Shown piece by piece: positions 62,185 to 64,000 of a stretch of 64,000 nt of DNA (positions within the stretch are counted from its first letter, which is position 1; every line of letters begins with the position of its first letter). Below the pieces are notes generated by a model. The model saw only the letters and a list, made by a program, of their open reading frames with translations. It did not search any database and was not told where the DNA came from. The stretch is from Mycolicibacterium boenickei. GTDB taxonomy: Bacteria; Actinomycetota; Actinomycetes; Mycobacteriales; Mycobacteriaceae. Location of the stretch: positions 2,294,001 to 2,358,000 of the forward strand of contig NZ_AP022579.1 of NCBI RefSeq assembly GCF_010731295.1, given 5' to 3'. Both the position numbers and the translations under genes were made by a program.

Positions 62185-63096
62185 TCAGGCCACCAGCTCT
62201 GCCGCGGTGTAGTTGGCGTCGAGCAGCCCGGCGACGGCCTCGTCGCGGCGGAAGGGCCTTCCGTGGACCGCGAACATCTTTTCGGCCGTCGTGGTTTCGG
62301 GTTGCCAGCCGGTAGCGGTCAGGTAGTCCGCCACGGCGTTGCGGTCGCCTTCGAAGATCAGGTCTGACAGGTCGTCCAGCTCCAGGCCCTGTTCGCGCTG
62401 GTGCTCGGTGAGCGTCCGGATCCGCTTCTCGGCCAGCTCGGAGTGCCCGGCCATCCAGTCGGTGGCGAGCCGGCTGCCCGGTGCGCTCAGTGCGGTGATG
62501 TTGTCGAACAACCGGTCCTGTGCCTCCGGCGGCAGGTAGCCGAGCAGGCCCTCGGCGATCCACGCGGTCGGCGCTTGCGGGTCGAAGCCACGTGCGCGCA
62601 GCGCGGCGGGCCAGTCGTGGCGCAGGTCGATGCCGATGGCGTGCAACTCCGCGGCCGGGGCGGCGCCAAGATCCGCGAGTGCCCGGCCTTTGAACTCGAT
62701 GACGGCCGGCTGATCCAGTTCGAATACGGTCATCCCGGCGGGCCAGGGCAGCCGGTAAGCGCGGGCATCCAGCCCGGAGGCCAGGATGACGGCCTGGCGG
62801 ATGCCGGCTTGGACAGCGGTCAGGAAGAAATCGTCGAAGTAGCGGGTGCGGATGGCCATGCCGTCGGCGATCACCTGCGGATCGAGCGGCTCGGCGGCGC
62901 CGTCGGCAACCAGGTCACCCTGGGCCAGGCGGACGTAGTAGTCCACCCCGACTGCGTCGACCAGCGGCCGGGCGTACGGGTCGGAGATCAGCGGGTCGGT
63001 GGCGTTGGAGGCCAGGGCGCGGGAGGCGGCGACGCCGGTCGCGGTGGCGCCAACGCCCGTGGCCAGGTCCCAGGTGTCGTTCTCGGTGCGTGGCAT
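62185..63096 (-). CDS. SAM-dependent methyltransferase, TIGR00027/SACE family
   Basis: The 303-residue methyltransferase belongs to the large mycobacterial leucine-carboxyl-methyltransferase-like family: [20 protein letters not shown], the SAM motif [17 protein letters not shown] and the acidic VFELDQP, then [20 protein letters not shown]-methylation of an unknown acid or lipid is inferred. ATG at 63096 has GGAGGGG upstream. It is absent from this spot in M. tuberculosis as I recall it. A palindrome lies upstream. Confidence 0.92.
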   Translation of the reverse strand: MPRTENDTWDLATGVGATATGVAASRALASNATDPLISDPYARPLVDAVGVDYYVRLAQGDLVADGAAEPLDPQVIADGMAIRTRYFDDFFLTAVQAGIRQAVILASGLDARAYRLPWPAGMTVFELDQPAVIEFKGRALADLGAAPAAELHAIGIDLRHDWPAALRARGFDPQAPTAWIAEGLLGYLPPEAQDRLFDNITALSAPGSRLATDWMAGHSELAEKRIRTLTEHQREQGLELDDLSDLIFEGDRNAVADYLTATGWQPETTTAEKMFAVHGRPFRRDEAVAGLLDANYTAAELVA

Positions 63097-63121
63097 GACC
63101 CCTCCAAATGCATAGCAAGGC

Positions 63122-63143
63122 TAGTTATTAGCTACTATAACTA
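63122..63143. promoter_or_regulatory. Palindrome TAGTTA-N10-TAACTA
   Basis: This AT-rich inverted repeat with six-base perfect arms lies 26-47 bases before the methyltransferase start. It stands out from the GC-rich surroundings and may be a repressor site or overlap the promoter. Confidence 0.45.
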
Positions 63144-63194
63144 ACTTGTGCACGTGCTGGAGGTCGCGTTCGCCACACTTCGGTTAACTGTGTC

Positions 63195-63237
63195 TTGTGC
63201 ACGATTTTCGGCGGCTACCGCGGAAAACCGTGCACAA
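63195..63237 (-). terminator. Long hairpin after sepH
   Basis: TTGTGCACG (63195-63203) pairs with CGTGCACAA (63229-63237), and the stem continues inward (TTTTC/GAAAA, GCGG/CCGC) with two mismatches and a CTA loop. It begins 16 bases after the sepH stop on the minus strand. A smaller hairpin (63239-63252) lies between. Together they probably terminate sepH. Confidence 0.7.
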
Positions 63238-63252
63238 ATCGCTCGAAAGCGA

Positions 63253-64000
63253 CTAGGGCTGGGTGCCGGACGACCGCACGCCCAGCAGCACGTCCTCCCA
63301 GGCCGGCACCGCCGGGCGTGCCTTGCGGCTGCGCTTGGGTGCCGGGGGAGCGGGCGCGGGTTCCGGCTCGGCCGGTCGGCTGAACTGATCGGGCACCGCG
63401 GCAGGCGTTTCCTGGACCTCGTGGGTGTCGTGGTGGTCGAACAGGTGCGGCACTGCGGCGACGGGGCGCAGCGGGCGACCGAAATCGGGGTTGATCAGCT
63501 GACGGGCCGCGTCATCCGAGGCGGCCACGGTGCCGCCGTGAGCTCCCGGGCTGTACCGGAAGTGTGCGACGTTGTCCGACCGGCCGGCCTTCCATGCCAG
63601 CTGCACGGTCCAGCGGCTGTCCTCGTTGCGCCAGGCATCCCAGGCGATGGAATCGGGGTCGAGGCCGCGCGCCACCAGGGCCTGGGTGACGGTCTCCAGC
63701 AGCGTCAGCACCGCCGGTCCGTCGGCCAGCACCGGATGCGCCGCGGTGGCCAGTTCGGCCGCACGGGCGCGTTCCAGCAGCACCGGATGGGCGAACCGCT
63801 CGACCCGCTCGACAGGCACCCCGGCGGCCTCGGCCAATTGCTCGACCGACGCTCCGGCGCGAATCTTTGCCTGAATCTCCTTGGGTCGCAGCACGTTCTG
63901 CACCTCTACATCGCTCTCGGTCTGATTCGAGGCGACCTTGTCACCACGCATCGCTGCGCGGAGCCGGTCATCGACACGCAAGCTGAACATGTCCTTGGCG
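63253..64000 (-). CDS. sepH: Septation protein SepH (DUF3071), N-terminus cut by window end
   Basis: At least 248 residues are visible: VDDRLRAAMRGD near the conserved N-terminal DUF3071 region, then QNVLRPKEIQAKIRAGASVE (helix-turn-helix-like), SIAWDAWRNEDSRWTVQLAW and a Pro-rich basic tail. SepH stimulates FtsZ assembly in Streptomyces and mycobacteria. The reading frame stays open to base 64000 and upstream codons fit the family, so the ATG at 63990 is probably internal and the real start lies outside the window. Position matches Rv0883c. Confidence 0.88.
   Translation of the reverse strand, partial: AKDMFSLRVDDRLRAAMRGDKVASNQTESDVEVQNVLRPKEIQAKIRAGASVEQLAEAAGVPVERVERFAHPVLLERARAAELATAAHPVLADGPAVLTLLETVTQALVARGLDPDSIAWDAWRNEDSRWTVQLAWKAGRSDNVAHFRYSPGAHGGTVAASDDAARQLINPDFGRPLRPVAAVPHLFDHHDTHEVQETPAAVPDQFSRPAEPEPAPAPPAPKRSRKARPAVPAWEDVLLGVRSSGTQP

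Overview
This is high-GC actinobacterial DNA that reads as a Mycobacterium, most likely a rapidly growing environmental species (Mycolicibacterium type). The evidence is gene order. From memory of M. tuberculosis H37Rv, the window follows the Rv0857-Rv0883c backbone: SRPBCC protein, dapC, fadA, fadB, ercc3/XPB, the Rv0862c and Rv0863 types, moaC, mog, moaE, rpfA, moaD, moaA, a YccF protein, cspB, the Rv0875c, Rv0876c and Rv0877 types, then DUF2530, MarR, SpoU methyltransferase, DUF2537 and sepH. No rRNA, tRNA, CRISPR array, transposase or integrase was seen. Both window edges cut a gene.

Layout. 1-1626 holds universal stress proteins and an SRPBCC protein. 1684-4892 holds a tandem pair of unusual exported proteins, duplicated with their terminators and promoter-proximal DNA. 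5349-10650 holds an F420-type luciferase-like oxidoreductase, a lipoprotein/membrane-protein pair and a GntR regulator beside an NCS1 nucleobase transporter. 10851-17262 holds a WhiB protein, DapC-type aminotransferase, old yellow enzyme and the fadA-fadB beta-oxidation operon, closed by a strong terminator.

17362-42672 is an accessory block of about 25 kb lying between fadB and ercc3, which are neighbours in M. tuberculosis. It is packed with small-molecule redox and hydrolytic enzymes (flavin/F420 oxidases, luciferase-like monooxygenases, short-chain dehydrogenases, alcohol dehydrogenase, sulfotransferase, metallo-beta-lactamase-fold hydrolases, alpha/beta hydrolases, cytochrome P450). Local TetR, IclR, LysR and XRE regulators accompany them, with palindromic operators visible at the TetR and IclR genes. 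Two of its genes, a luciferase-like oxidoreductase near 28480 and the P450 near 41650, have broken reading frames, so the block looks variable and partly decaying.

42669-64000 returns to the conserved backbone: DNA repair helicase and partner, molybdenum cofactor genes, and the resuscitation factor rpfA. rpfA sits behind a long leader that matches the c-di-AMP (ydaO) riboswitch and a CRP-like site. Cold shock protein, transporters, rRNA methyltransferase and the division protein SepH follow. A glutathione-transferase-like reductase, an alpha/beta hydrolase/FAD monooxygenase pair and a TIGR00027 methyltransferase are local additions.

The most novel-looking items are the tandem exported paralogues with conserved ends and divergent middles, the IclR-controlled operon that pairs a sulfotransferase with an alkylsulfatase-like protein lacking a metal ligand, the lipoprotein/membrane-protein pair, and a hydrolase-SnoaL fusion.
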